A stretch of 57,704 bases of DNA from Roseibium sp. (GTDB taxonomy: Bacteria > Pseudomonadota > Alphaproteobacteria > Rhizobiales > Stappiaceae): NCBI GenBank assembly GCA_017643925.1, contig JAEPML010000026.1, positions 1 to 57,704 on the forward strand. Direction: 5' to 3'. The number at the start of each line of letters is the position of its first letter. The first letter of the stretch is position 1. The notes beneath the pieces are model-generated. The model had not been told where the DNA came from, did not search any database, and was given only the letters and a program-made list of their open reading frames with translations. Made by a program: the position numbers and the translations under genes. Below are positions 35,350 through 45,134 of the stretch, piece by piece.

Positions 35350-38112
35350 TTATTGCAGCTGAATGATCTCGAGCAGGTTTGCAGCGGCTTCGTCTCCGGA
35401 TTCGGAAGCAGCCTGCAACCATTTGACGGCATCCTGGCGAGAGGGGTCGAGCCCAATCCCGAATGCGTAAGCCTGCGCGAGCAAAACCATGGCCTCCACA
35501 TCTTCTGCGGCGGCCGACTTCTTGAGCCATTCGCTTGCCTCGCGAATTTCTTCCCGCGTGGCGGTCGACGTGCGCATGAGCTTGGCCAGTTCGCGCATCG
35601 CGGCCGGGTATTCTGCTTCTGCTGCACGCCGGTAGAGCGATCTGATGTCAAACTGGGCGAGAACCGGTTCCTGGATTTCAGGCGGTGACTTCTGGACGCG
35701 CCTGATCACGCCATAGAGTTGATTGCCGTCAGCTCTTTCCAGCAGGGTTGCGAAAATCTCGCGCCCAAGCGCCGGGTCGTAGGTAGCCGCCTGCGGATCG
35801 GACACCAGGTCGAGCAGCCGGTAGGACGCGATCTGATACCCTTTTTCATGCGCGCCGACATAAAGGTCGAACGCAGCTTTTTGCGCAGTCGCTGACGGCC
35901 TTTGGGAATAAAGGTCGGCGACCTTGACCGCCTGCCAGGCTTTCCCCTCCAGAAGGGCCATCATGACATCAAGCCACCGGTCGAGTTCTTCCTCATAGCC
36001 ATGCTGCGACGAGAATTCCGCGAACTGGTAGACCGTATCGAAGTTGCAGCGCATGAGGCCACGCGCACGCTGGTACAGCTTTTGCCGGTCATCAGCTGTG
36101 TCCGCAGTACCAGCCAGGAAGAGCAGGGCATCAGCGTCGCCGAAATCGGAGATCATTCTTGCCTTTTCCTCTGACACAGCATGCACGGCAGCACCTGCAT
36201 CGTTTTGGGATCTGGCCAGCATCCTCAAGATCTTCCCGCGTGCACCTTCGCGAACTGTTGTCAGAAGGTGTTCCGCCTCGGCCACGGCTTCCTGATTGTC
36301 GGAACTGTCCACCAGCAGGATATTGGCCAGTTCGACGGTTGCCTGTACGTCTCCACCTTTCGAGAGACGACGTAGTTCTTCAATGGCCGTCGCTTTGTCG
36401 GTATCGCTTTCGGCCACCTCATAGCTGCGCACGGCAATTGACGTGTCGCCGCCAGCGTAGCGCCGGCCGTAATCTTCCCAGAAGGCGAGGGCGTCTGGCG
36501 AAGCATCTACAAGCCCCTCTTTCAAGAGCGTGACATAGTTCCCCAGTGCTTCGGCACGGCCATAAAGCGCCTGTGTCTGGATTTCGGCATGCAACATCGG
36601 GGGAAGCCCGCCGTCGGCTGAGAACTCGTCCCCGTTGTTCAACGCGATTGTCTCGTTCCCCGCCCCGATTTCGGCCTTTCGCCAATAGGCCTCTGTCGCG
36701 ATATCCGGTCCGTCCGGGTTGAGGCACAGGTGCGCACGGCGCAATTCGGAAAGGGCTTCAATCTTGCCATTTTCCGACACGGCGGAATAAAGCAGGTCGA
36801 GAGCCGCGTTGTATTTCTCGCGGTTCGATGACGAGCGTAGATAGGTTTTGGCCAGTTCATACTTGCCGTCGACCTCACCAAGGGCTGCCGCCTGCTGAAA
36901 ATGGCCTTCTGCCAGCGCGGCACTTTCCCAGACGCCTTTCTCTGCTTGCGCTTGTTTGCCCAGTTTCGTGAAGACCCAACCCGGCGCGTCCGGAAGCTCG
37001 GCGAGCTGTTTCAGGAGTGCCGAGTATTCCGCCTGGTGCGGTCCCGACGCGTGGCCGAGTTTTTCGCGCAGCAGGATGCTTCGGATAAAGCCAACGCGCA
37101 GACCGGAACTTGCAAGTTTGTCGTAAATCCGCAAGGCGGCCTCGGCATCCTTTTGGGTGAGGGCACCGGTTTCATAGATGCGGCCGAGCTCGATCTGGGC
37201 TGATACCACTTCGGCGTCCGCTGCCTGTGTCAGGTAGGTGAGCAGAAGCTCGTTGTTCTTTTCAATGAACTCGCTGTCCAGATGGTACTCCGCTACTTTC
37301 CAGGCGGCGTTCGTGTCTCCGAGATCTGCAGCAAAGCGGTACCAGGTTTCGGCAAGGGCGTGATCTTCTTCCACCACTTCACCACTTGCATATTCGCGCG
37401 CGATACGACCGATCCGGTCGCAGATCGTCGGGTTGAGTTTTCCCAGAAGCGATCCGAAGGCAAGCGTGACCGCAACAGGCGCATCGACGGTCCAGCCGGG
37501 CACCTGCTCATCGTTGCTGGTCAGGGCAGCAAGATGGAGCAAGGCGTTTGCATTGCCGCCATAGGCCGCCTGAACCTTCAGTTTCAGGCCCAGTTCTGCG
37601 TCTTGTCTGACCACAATGCCGGAAAGATAAAGATCGGACAGAAAGTCCATGGCTCGGGGCGAGGCAATATACCCGCTTGCCTGCAATTCTTCCACGAGAC
37701 GGGCATTCTTGAGATCTTCGATGCGACCGGATTTGATGTAGACGTTGATCCTGTCGATAAGATACCGGCTGTCGCTGTAGGACGGATCCGACTTTTTCAT
37801 CAGTTCCAGACCGGCCATGATCGTGTCGAAGTGTTTCGCCGCGTCTATGTCCCGCAAGCGCACAAGATCGCGGGCAATCGTTTCCTTGCTATGGCCAGCA
37901 GGGAGCGACGTCCCGGACCAGCTCGACCAGTCCTTCTCGATGTCCGTATCGGGTCGCTTCGGTGTGCAGATCCGCGTGACCTCGATTTCCGGCGGTCGGA
38001 ATTCAAGTTCAATGGGAGCGGACAGCGCCGTCGACCAACTGAAGCCGAAAAAGAGTGATCCGGAATAAAGTCCGGTCATCAGTCTGGATTTCAACGTTTT
38101 TTGGACACGCAT
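35350..38112 (-). CDS. Very large periplasmic Sel1/TPR-repeat protein, AlgK-like position
   Basis: This protein of about 920 residues has a signal peptide (about 1-32) without a lipobox Cys and then Sel1-type helical repeats to the end, for example AETWYRFAADLGDTNAAWKV and EAMVLLAQAYAFGIGLDPSR. AlgK of Pseudomonas is a ~475-residue Sel1 lipoprotein that docks onto the AlgE porin. This one is twice as long and not obviously lipidated, so it may span the periplasm and partly replace missing parts. It lies between algF and algL. ATG 38112 has ggag at good distance; ATG 38118 is equally in frame but too close. Confidence 0.75.
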   Translation of the reverse strand: MRVQKTLKSRLMTGLYSGSLFFGFSWSTALSAPIELEFRPPEIEVTRICTPKRPDTDIEKDWSSWSGTSLPAGHSKETIARDLVRLRDIDAAKHFDTIMAGLELMKKSDPSYSDSRYLIDRINVYIKSGRIEDLKNARLVEELQASGYIASPRAMDFLSDLYLSGIVVRQDAELGLKLKVQAAYGGNANALLHLAALTSNDEQVPGWTVDAPVAVTLAFGSLLGKLNPTICDRIGRIAREYASGEVVEEDHALAETWYRFAADLGDTNAAWKVAEYHLDSEFIEKNNELLLTYLTQAADAEVVSAQIELGRIYETGALTQKDAEAALRIYDKLASSGLRVGFIRSILLREKLGHASGPHQAEYSALLKQLAELPDAPGWVFTKLGKQAQAEKGVWESAALAEGHFQQAAALGEVDGKYELAKTYLRSSSNREKYNAALDLLYSAVSENGKIEALSELRRAHLCLNPDGPDIATEAYWRKAEIGAGNETIALNNGDEFSADGGLPPMLHAEIQTQALYGRAEALGNYVTLLKEGLVDASPDALAFWEDYGRRYAGGDTSIAVRSYEVAESDTDKATAIEELRRLSKGGDVQATVELANILLVDSSDNQEAVAEAEHLLTTVREGARGKILRMLARSQNDAGAAVHAVSEEKARMISDFGDADALLFLAGTADTADDRQKLYQRARGLMRCNFDTVYQFAEFSSQHGYEEELDRWLDVMMALLEGKAWQAVKVADLYSQRPSATAQKAAFDLYVGAHEKGYQIASYRLLDLVSDPQAATYDPALGREIFATLLERADGNQLYGVIRRVQKSPPEIQEPVLAQFDIRSLYRRAAEAEYPAAMRELAKLMRTSTATREEIREASEWLKKSAAAEDVEAMVLLAQAYAFGIGLDPSRQDAVKWLQAASESGDEAAANLLEIIQLQ

Positions 38113-38132
38113 TACCATTCGCTCCCAATCGA

Positions 38133-38756
38133 TTATCTTGTAATTGAGCTTTCAACTGCCCAGAGGCTGATGCCGCCGCTATCTTCGGCTGCGATGATCG
38201 TTGTGCCACCACCCCGGCTGAGTTTTACCGCTTCAACGGTTGCCATGGTTTCTCCGTCCACGACGGCGGAAAAATCCAGGGTAAGCGGGGCCTTGAGAGC
38301 CACGGTCTTCCCGTCGCCGGCAGGCACACCCTTGACTGCATTTGCCTTGGCCTGGGGAACGAAAAGATCGACCCCCTCGTGGCTTGTCAGGTTGTAGAAG
38401 GTGAGGTTCGCCTTGGACGGGCTCGTCGTGACCTTGTCTTCGATCACGTTGACCAGTCCCTCGCCATCATAGGTGGCCGTGTAGAATTTCCCGGACGATG
38501 CCGAAACCTTCTCGGTCGCAGACCCCATGGAAACGTCGATGTCGCCCGGTTCGACCACCACGTAGGGTGTCAGGCCGTCTTCGACATTCGAGAACGACTT
38601 GGCTTCAATCCTGGCAACCGTGTTCTCCGGAAGCAGCACGCGTATGAAGGCCGAATTCGGATCGATTGCCTTTTCATACAGCCCGCCGTCCTGAGCGGCT
38701 GCTCCGCCTGCAAAGGCAATGGTCGCTGCAAGTAGCGTCAGTCTAAGTGATTTCAT
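38133..38756 (-). CDS. algF: AlgF-like alginate O-acetylation protein
   Basis: This 207-residue periplasmic protein (signal peptide 1-21, ending AAAQ) matches AlgF in length (about 216) and start of the mature part, GLYEKAIDPNSAFIRVLLPE, where AlgF family members have LY.P..P..SAFVRV. It lies between algX and the large Sel1 gene. In Pseudomonas AlgF works with AlgI, AlgJ and AlgX to acetylate mannuronate residues and may bridge AlgJ and AlgX. Presence of all four argues for O-acetylation of this polymer. ATG 38756 was chosen for the signal peptide. Confidence 0.8.
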   Translation of the reverse strand: MKSLRLTLLAATIAFAGGAAAQDGGLYEKAIDPNSAFIRVLLPENTVARIEAKSFSNVEDGLTPYVVVEPGDIDVSMGSATEKVSASSGKFYTATYDGEGLVNVIEDKVTTSPSKANLTFYNLTSHEGVDLFVPQAKANAVKGVPAGDGKTVALKAPLTLDFSAVVDGETMATVEAVKLSRGGGTTIIAAEDSGGISLWAVESSITR

Positions 38757-38772
38757 CCCGCAATTCCTTTCC

Positions 38773-40122
38773 TTAGTACTGGCAAACATGAACCGCCGGC
38801 TGCCCCTCGGAAGGCCGGTCGAGAACAACACGCAAAGAGGTGATTTCGGACTTTCCAAATGGCGGCAGCGGCAAGAAGAAGCGTCCGGTCGCCCGCAGTC
38901 GATCGTTGCGCTTGAGGGCGACTTCCCGCCTGTTGCCCCTGGCATCGGTAACAAAGAAGGCCGCGGCACGGACTGCCTCGTCCTGGGCATCTGCCATCAC
39001 GACGGCATTTTCCGCAAAGTCCTGCCCCGACAGGGACACCTCGAACTCGAGTGAATTGCCTTGTCCGACGGCGGTTGCAGGCGCGCTGCATTCATTCGCT
39101 GCGGCGGCAAGCAACTCGATCCAGGGGGCCGGGCCGTATTGTCCCAGATTGTTGTAGATCGGGTTTTCCCAGACCAGGAAGCGAGGCCGGTTTTCCTGGA
39201 ACTCGTTCGATGTCAGGTAGGAAAGCATCGCCCCAAACTGGTTGCCGCCGGTGATCGCGTAATTTGTCACCGGGAGCGAACTGTATTGCTGAATGAACCC
39301 GTCGAAATTGTTCACCTTGGAATCGGAAAAACTGGTGCCGATCAGCGCGATCGGGACTGTGGTGTTCTCGCCGAACAGATCCACGGCTCCGCCGAGATCT
39401 CCAGACGCCATTTCCGTTGTTTCATAGGCGTAGCTCTCAACGGCGGGCAGACTGTCGAGGCAGAAGGTCTGAAGGCTTTTGCGCATGCCGGAGAACGAAA
39501 TCTCGAGATCAAGACGGTTTGTCTCGAACTCCGTAGGGTCGGTCTCACCGTATTCCGGTTGCGCCTTGATTTCTTCGCCGATCGCCTTTCCCGCCAGCCG
39601 CGCACCATTTGAATTCCAGTGGAAGTCGGCCTTGTGGAAAGGAAGCGTATCCGGCGTGCTGTCGCGCAACGCGGACTGGAGGTCGACAGCGACAACGCCT
39701 GCTGCCCGAAGACGGTCAATGACATTCTGATACACGAACCCGGCGACCTTGAAGTCATAGCCATAGAGTTCGGCACGGTCGGGCACCTGGTCCGGCATTG
39801 CCTGGCTCTTTGTCGGCACCGGCGCATAGACCAGCGTGGTACCCCGTTCTTTCAGGACCCCGGACAGTTCGGCCAGATATCCAACCGTCTCATCGGTGAA
39901 GGTGTGCTGCAGTCGAAGGTCTGCGAAAATCCGGTAGAAAAATCCATCCTCTCCCTCGATTGAACGCGGTTCTGCCAATGTTTCCAGATGTTTGCAGCCA
40001 AAGACTGAGGTAGGTGCTTCCACCACCGCCTGGGCAGGTAAAGGTGCGAACATGCTCGCGGCAAACGCGCCGGCAATACCAGCATTAAGAAGTGAGGTCC
40101 CGAGCCTGGTTCTAACTTGCAT
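38773..40122 (-). CDS. algX: AlgX-like SGNH O-acetyltransferase with carbohydrate-binding domain
   Basis: This 449-residue protein has a signal peptide (about 1-33). The SGNH-like domain has Asp166-x-His168 in KADFHWNSNG and Ser264 in LIGTSFSDS, matching the AlgX triad. A strand-rich C-terminal domain from about 355 fits the AlgX carbohydrate-binding module. It transfers acetyl groups to the polymer in the periplasm. The ATG overlaps the end of the small Sel1 gene by 11 bases. Catalytic residues appear complete. Confidence 0.88.
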   Translation of the reverse strand: MQVRTRLGTSLLNAGIAGAFAASMFAPLPAQAVVEAPTSVFGCKHLETLAEPRSIEGEDGFFYRIFADLRLQHTFTDETVGYLAELSGVLKERGTTLVYAPVPTKSQAMPDQVPDRAELYGYDFKVAGFVYQNVIDRLRAAGVVAVDLQSALRDSTPDTLPFHKADFHWNSNGARLAGKAIGEEIKAQPEYGETDPTEFETNRLDLEISFSGMRKSLQTFCLDSLPAVESYAYETTEMASGDLGGAVDLFGENTTVPIALIGTSFSDSKVNNFDGFIQQYSSLPVTNYAITGGNQFGAMLSYLTSNEFQENRPRFLVWENPIYNNLGQYGPAPWIELLAAAANECSAPATAVGQGNSLEFEVSLSGQDFAENAVVMADAQDEAVRAAAFFVTDARGNRREVALKRNDRLRATGRFFLPLPPFGKSEITSLRVVLDRPSEGQPAVHVCQY

Positions 40123-40900
40123 CGTTTTGCATCTCCGGAGCTGGGTAGTTTTGCAGGAGGGTCTGGGCCGCGGCACGCGTGCCCGGAAGGTCACTTGATT
40201 TGGCAATCAGCAGGTACTTGCGGATTTCCGAAATCTCGGTCGGTGCGAGCGGTGTTTTCCCGGCGATGTTGACGGCAAGCTGCAAAGCGATCTCACCGTC
40301 GAATTTCTTCTCAAGCACCGTTTTCATGAGAGCGTGGGCCTCCTCGGGTTTGAAGCCGAAGGGCACGCCTGCCTTGTAAAGCTGAACCAGAGCCTCCACG
40401 GCTCGCAGCTGTCCACCGCTCGCCTGCCGTTGAAGGGATCGCTCGATATGCTTGAGACGGCTTTCCCTGATGTCCAGTTCTGGGTTGGACAGGATGGCAA
40501 CAAGCGGGCGGACCGCGTATCCGCGTCCGTCAAACACCGCGATCGAAAAATAGTGAGCAGCGTCGCCGAGCAGTTCTGGCTTTTCCAGGGAAACAATCCG
40601 TTCTGCCAACCGATAGGCTGCCAGACCGTCACCCGTGTCGGCCAACGTTCTCAGCTCCCGGAAAGAGACACGCTTCTTCTTGACCAGGCGTCTTCGAATG
40701 TCTTTCAGGACAGGATTTCGCGGGATCGAGGAAGAGATCCGAACAAGGTCGTCTCCAAGGCGCAATCCGGGATTGGCGATCCTGGTGCCGGAGAAAATTT
40801 CAGCAACACCCGTGGTGCCCGGGCTGGCGGCTTGCGATGAGTACGGTAATGCGCTGCCCAGAATGACAATTGCGGCAAGGGAAGGACCGAGCACTCTCAT
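40112..40900 (-). CDS. Small secreted Sel1-like protein between algJ and algX
   Basis: This 262-residue protein has a signal peptide (about 1-24) and a helical repeat domain of Sel1 type: AAYRLAERIVSLEKPELLGD, LRAVEALVQLYKAGVPFGFK and a C-terminal helix pair. No Pseudomonas alginate gene occupies this place. Its ATG overlaps algJ (ATGA) and its stop overlaps algX. It may be a second short AlgK-like adaptor that holds AlgX to the export complex. The homology is generic to repeats, so function is inferred from position only. Confidence 0.65.
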   Translation of the reverse strand: MRVLGPSLAAIVILGSALPYSSQAASPGTTGVAEIFSGTRIANPGLRLGDDLVRISSSIPRNPVLKDIRRRLVKKKRVSFRELRTLADTGDGLAAYRLAERIVSLEKPELLGDAAHYFSIAVFDGRGYAVRPLVAILSNPELDIRESRLKHIERSLQRQASGGQLRAVEALVQLYKAGVPFGFKPEEAHALMKTVLEKKFDGEIALQLAVNIAGKTPLAPTEISEIRKYLLIAKSSDLPGTRAAAQTLLQNYPAPEMQNDAS

Positions 40901-42045
40901 TGGATGGTCTCCTCGGTGCGTTGAGGTTTTTGCAAGGCCAGTCTGGATGGATCCTTTGAGGCTGGGGCGGCTTCCCAAAGGAGATCCTGCGCCAGGTACC
41001 GGGTCGGAAACTCCCATATGACAAGAACGGGTTTTTCGTCCGCGAATTCATCGCTTTCCAGGTACTTGAACATGGGTGTACCCGGACCCTGGCCTTCTTC
41101 GGCGACATTGAGGACATCAACCGCGAGGTGAGCCTTCAGGAATTCTGCGAAGGACCAGTTTGGATTTGCGCTGTAGCTCGAACCGACCAGGACGACCGGA
41201 AAAGCGCTGTCGGCACCGAACAAATCGCTGATTTGCTCCGTTTCCGGTTCGATCGCTTCCCAAAGCCGGGTGTTTTCCTGCTCGAGGCCCGCGAGGTCCC
41301 CATAATCCTCGTCGGTGACAAAGCTCACGAGGTCGCCCCAGAACGAAACGGTGTCTGCCGCTTGAAGCTGGAAATCCGTAGCCTCCCAGGAATGGACGAC
41401 CGGTACCGAGCGCGCGACCTCCTGAGCAACCAGGTTCGCGCCATGAGGTGTCCAGTGGGTGTCCGTCCTGAAAAAGACGGGCTCTTCAGATTTGCCGTGT
41501 GCCAGGGCGGGGCGGGTATCTGCGACAGGAATGTCGGATTTTGTCAGTCTCTGCACAAAGCTGGTGTATTGATCGCGTCCGGCATTTGCTGAATGCAGGC
41601 CGGGCAGGTTTTCGTCGTAGACGTCCGACTTGTGGGGCAGGGGGACCAGCATCAGGTGAACGCCGTCCTTGGCGAGCCTGTTCTTGATCCGGACGATTTC
41701 TTCAACGGAGCGTTCAAGCCGGGACGCCTTGTTGATTTCGGGGCCGAACTCCTCGGAGGTGTAGAACCACTCGTTCTTGCCAACGACGATTCCCGGCTTG
41801 CCGACACCCAGCAGCTGGTATCTCAGGGCACCAAGCAAACCGATGGATGGTTCGCGGTGCGGAAGCTCGGTTTTGTAGACATCTTCAACTTCCCGAACCA
41901 CGTCACCTTTCATGACTGCTGCGAGGCTCGGTTCAATGGAGCGCCACTCGCCCGTCAGAACCAGGTTTGTGTTCGCTGCCAGCGCGTACCCGAAAAACAG
42001 CGCCGGCAACAAGAAGCGTGAAGATTTCGCCAGGATCGAAAGCAT
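40897..42045 (-). CDS. algJ: AlgJ-like periplasmic O-acetyltransferase
   Basis: This 382-residue protein starts with an uncleaved or cleavable signal helix (about 6-24) and has the AlgJ/AlgX SGNH-like domain. Catalytic residues are visible: Asp195-x-His197 in FRTDTHWTPHG and Ser290 in LVGSSYSANP. Segments VVGKNEWFYTSEE and LMLVPLPHKSDVYDE are typical of AlgJ. It lies directly after algI (10 bases), as in Pseudomonas. It receives acetyl groups from the AlgI membrane transporter and passes them to the polymer. Confidence 0.88.
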   Translation of the reverse strand: MLSILAKSSRFLLPALFFGYALAANTNLVLTGEWRSIEPSLAAVMKGDVVREVEDVYKTELPHREPSIGLLGALRYQLLGVGKPGIVVGKNEWFYTSEEFGPEINKASRLERSVEEIVRIKNRLAKDGVHLMLVPLPHKSDVYDENLPGLHSANAGRDQYTSFVQRLTKSDIPVADTRPALAHGKSEEPVFFRTDTHWTPHGANLVAQEVARSVPVVHSWEATDFQLQAADTVSFWGDLVSFVTDEDYGDLAGLEQENTRLWEAIEPETEQISDLFGADSAFPVVLVGSSYSANPNWSFAEFLKAHLAVDVLNVAEEGQGPGTPMFKYLESDEFADEKPVLVIWEFPTRYLAQDLLWEAAPASKDPSRLALQKPQRTEETIQ

Positions 42046-42055
42046 GCCTGTTTCC

Positions 42056-43507
42056 CTAGAACTGGAAGTAGAGGAAGGGTGAAAAGCTCTGCTCGGCCAG
42101 TTTCGCGACTGTCAGAACCATGAGCGCGGAAAGCAGAACGGAATTGGCGATTTGCCGATAGCTGGCCGAAGCGGACAGAACCATCTGGCCACCCGGTGTG
42201 ACTTGCGGTTCGCTCGATCCCGGGTTGAAGAACGTCACAATCCGGCCTTCCAGCGCAACAATCGCCAGGCTGAGCAGAAGGAAAATGAAGCTGTCCTGGG
42301 TCAACCCGACCAGGTAGTCGGCACGGAGTGCAAAACCGTTGAGCCCGACCAGTCCGCAGTAGATCGTGAAGGCGCTGCCAACGGTTTCAGCGCGGAAGAC
42401 GACCCACCCGATCATCACAAGCAGGAAGGTGACGGGAAGCGAGATCCAGTATTTGTGCGACGTGTAGCTCCAGCGCGTTGCGCGCTCTATCGCGAGCCAG
42501 CAACCATGCCAGGCACCCCAGATCACGAAAGTCCAGCTGGCGCCATGCCAGAGACCGCCCAGGAGCATCACCGTAATCAGATTGAAGTAGGTCCTGCGGA
42601 CGCCCTTCCGGTTCCCGCCGAGCGGAATGTAGAGATAGTCGCGCAGCCAGACCGAAAGCGAAATGTGCCAACGACGCCAGAACTCGGTAATGGACCGGCT
42701 GATATACGGACGGTTGAAGTTCTCGATGAAACGGAAACCCATCATCATGCCAAGCCCGATTGCCATGTCGGAATAGCCCGAAAAATCGAAATAGAGCTGC
42801 AGCGAATAGGCGAGCATGCCGAGAAAGGCCTCGGCGAATGTGGGGTCGGACAATGCGAAGGATGCATCTGCGATAGGAGCGACCGCGTCGGCGAGCAGTA
42901 CCTTTTTTGCAAGTCCCACCGTGAAACGGCTCACGCCATCGACGAACATGTTCACCGAGTGGACCCTGTGGGAAATCTGACCGGCAAGATCCTTGTAGCG
43001 CAGGATCGGCCCTGCGATCAGCTGCGGGAACAGGGCAATAAAGGCTGCAAAGTCTATGAAGCTTCGTGTTGCCGGTGCGTCCTTGCGGTAGATATCGACA
43101 AGGTAGCTGATCGATTGGAACACGTAGAAGGAAATGCCGATCGGCAGGATCAGACGCCAGTGAACACCAAGCTGGTCCGGCGTGGTGCCAGCAAGCGCAG
43201 CGAAGCTGTCTATGAAGAAATTCAGGTATTTGAAGACACCCAGAACCGCCAGACAACCGGCGACACCGATGGCGCAGAAGATCTTGGCCCGCTTGCTACC
43301 GTCATGTTCCTGGATCTTTAGTCCGAAATAATACGTCCAGGCGGTTGTGCCGATCAGCAGGAAGAGGAAATCAACGCGCCACCAGGCATAGAACAGATAG
43401 GACCCGGCGACGATGGTCCAGGACCTCTTGGCAACTGGCGTCATGTAATAGGCCAGAAGGAACAGCGGTAAGAAGAGAAACAGGAATTGTTCTGAAGAAA
43501 ATACCAT
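42056..43507 (-). CDS. algI: AlgI-like MBOAT membrane O-acyltransferase
   Basis: This 483-residue protein has about 11-12 membrane helices and MBOAT features: LPIGISFYVFQSISYLVDIY, LYFDFSGYSDMAIGLG, ITEFWRRWHISLSVWLRDYL and the catalytic His321 in GGLWHGASW (Pseudomonas AlgI uses the equivalent His). It moves acetyl groups from the cytoplasm across the inner membrane. ATG 43507 (MVFSSEQFLFLFLP) is the normal AlgI start; the longer frame to 43576 runs into algG. All catalytic features look intact. Confidence 0.93.
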   Translation of the reverse strand: MVFSSEQFLFLFLPLFLLAYYMTPVAKRSWTIVAGSYLFYAWWRVDFLFLLIGTTAWTYYFGLKIQEHDGSKRAKIFCAIGVAGCLAVLGVFKYLNFFIDSFAALAGTTPDQLGVHWRLILPIGISFYVFQSISYLVDIYRKDAPATRSFIDFAAFIALFPQLIAGPILRYKDLAGQISHRVHSVNMFVDGVSRFTVGLAKKVLLADAVAPIADASFALSDPTFAEAFLGMLAYSLQLYFDFSGYSDMAIGLGMMMGFRFIENFNRPYISRSITEFWRRWHISLSVWLRDYLYIPLGGNRKGVRRTYFNLITVMLLGGLWHGASWTFVIWGAWHGCWLAIERATRWSYTSHKYWISLPVTFLLVMIGWVVFRAETVGSAFTIYCGLVGLNGFALRADYLVGLTQDSFIFLLLSLAIVALEGRIVTFFNPGSSEPQVTPGGQMVLSASASYRQIANSVLLSALMVLTVAKLAEQSFSPFLYFQF

Positions 43508-43517
43508 TGTGTTCGCC

Positions 43518-45134
43518 CTAGATTTTGCAGTCTGCGAGACCTGCGACCGAGAATGCCGACAAACGCTCGTCACCAAGCGTTGGGCGATGGCGCGTTTTCA
43601 GGGAATTCGCATGAAAGGTTTCCGGGCTGTCGACCTGGGGAAGCTCTGCCCAGCTCAGGTAATCGACAGTCCGCGAGACAAGGTCGCCGGCAAAGATGAT
43701 CGGCCTTTGAGCAGTGAAGTCGTTATTGGTGAAGAGGATCGAGGTGTAGCCGTCAGCGGTCACGCCGGCCTGATTTGCAATGAAATCATTGCCGGTCACT
43801 TGAACATGGTCGTCCGGAAAGAGACCGCCCTCGATTTCCAGTCCCGGACCGATATTACGGACAAAGATGTTGTCGTCGAAGCTCACCTTGAAGCTTCTCT
43901 TTGAGACAACGCCCCAATGTCCGTTGCCGTAGAGAAGGTTTCCGGTCAGGTTCACGCAACCGCTTGCGGTGAGAAAAATGCCGGACTTGGCGTTGCCTGC
44001 CAAAAGGTTTCCGGAAAGCGTGCTTGCAACAACACCGCCGCCGGCAAACACGCCTGCGCGCTTGTTCCCGACAAACAGGTTGCCATCGATCAGGATGTTT
44101 CTCGATCTGGCTCCCAGTGTCAGGCCGTGATGGCTGCTTGAAGCGAAGACGTTCTGGATGACGTCGGTTTCCCGCGACCCGTCGATGCGCAATCCGCTGC
44201 CAGTCGCATGCGTGACCAGGTTTCTCTCGATGCGGGCACCCGTGACATCAGACAGTTCGATCGACTGTACCTTGTCGAAATGATTTCCGATCAGAAGTGC
44301 TTGCGTGTTCCGGGGGAAAAACGGGCTCGATACAAAGCTCACACCCCGCATATGTGGCCGATCGCCAAAGCCGAGATTGGAGAAGGTGCCACCCACAAGA
44401 TGCGTGCGCCCCCCGAGCCCTGTCAGAACGAAAGGTCTGAAGTCTTCAAAGCTGTTTTTCCCGGAGCTGCCGGCAACACTGCCGGTTTCGACCTTGATTT
44501 CACCGGCGTTCAGCAGGAAGGCGCCGGTCTCGGTCGCAAGCTCCAGATTGTCACCGCGGCCGAGATGCAGCGCAGCGTCATTCCAAACGACAATCGGGAG
44601 CGTTGCCCTGAACCCATTGGGGGTTCTTTTGAACAGTTCTCCCTGATCCCTTTCGGCAAGGCGCTGTGCGAGGTCGGACAGGGACCATTTCCCGGATCTC
44701 AGAACAAGAACGACCTTGTCCGGATGGCTTTGGGCTTCCTTGAGCTCCAGATGATGGTTGGACCCTATCTGGAGTGAGAACTGTGACAACACCAGCTCGA
44801 TGGGCACCAGGCTCAGTTCCCCGGCATTGCCTGTTGCCTTGGGGTCTGGCGCGTTCTGCGCCACCTTTGAAATATCTGTAACGGGCGGACGCACGGCAGC
44901 CTGTGGTGACCCGCTGACACCGGCAAGATCGAACAGGTCCCGTGCAAGGGCATGAACGTCCGTGATCTGGGGATCTTCAACATCGCTCAGATAAGCTTCC
45001 AGCGAGCGCATCTGACGATCCATCTCGAACATTCGTTCAAAATCGCCGGCGTTTGCGCCTGTCGGCCATGAGACGACAGACAGAAGCAAAACTGCTTTCA
45101 GAAGGTCAGATGTGCCTGCGCGTCCGAACATCAT
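43518..45134 (-). CDS. algG: AlgG-like right-handed beta-helix protein, epimerase motif missing
   Basis: This 538-residue protein has a signal peptide (about 1-29), about 180 residues of AlgG-like N-terminal region and a parallel beta-helix (about 240-480) with many GN-x-F/L turns. It aligns by eye with AlgG around ALLIGNHFDKVQSIELSDV, but where AlgG has GIDPHDRS, this protein has GLRIDGS (314-320): the Asp-Pro-His-Asp motif of mannuronan C-5-epimerases is absent. The helix may serve only to guard polymer from the lyase or as scaffold. The ATG overlaps the algA stop (ATGA). Confidence 0.75.
   Translation of the reverse strand: MMFGRAGTSDLLKAVLLLSVVSWPTGANAGDFERMFEMDRQMRSLEAYLSDVEDPQITDVHALARDLFDLAGVSGSPQAAVRPPVTDISKVAQNAPDPKATGNAGELSLVPIELVLSQFSLQIGSNHHLELKEAQSHPDKVVLVLRSGKWSLSDLAQRLAERDQGELFKRTPNGFRATLPIVVWNDAALHLGRGDNLELATETGAFLLNAGEIKVETGSVAGSSGKNSFEDFRPFVLTGLGGRTHLVGGTFSNLGFGDRPHMRGVSFVSSPFFPRNTQALLIGNHFDKVQSIELSDVTGARIERNLVTHATGSGLRIDGSRETDVIQNVFASSSHHGLTLGARSRNILIDGNLFVGNKRAGVFAGGGVVASTLSGNLLAGNAKSGIFLTASGCVNLTGNLLYGNGHWGVVSKRSFKVSFDDNIFVRNIGPGLEIEGGLFPDDHVQVTGNDFIANQAGVTADGYTSILFTNNDFTAQRPIIFAGDLVSRTVDYLSWAELPQVDSPETFHANSLKTRHRPTLGDERLSAFSVAGLADCKI

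Noticed and set aside
42152..43321. 389-codon plus-strand frame
   Set aside because: Antisense to algI, which has clear MBOAT motifs; the product is a charged, motif-free shadow.
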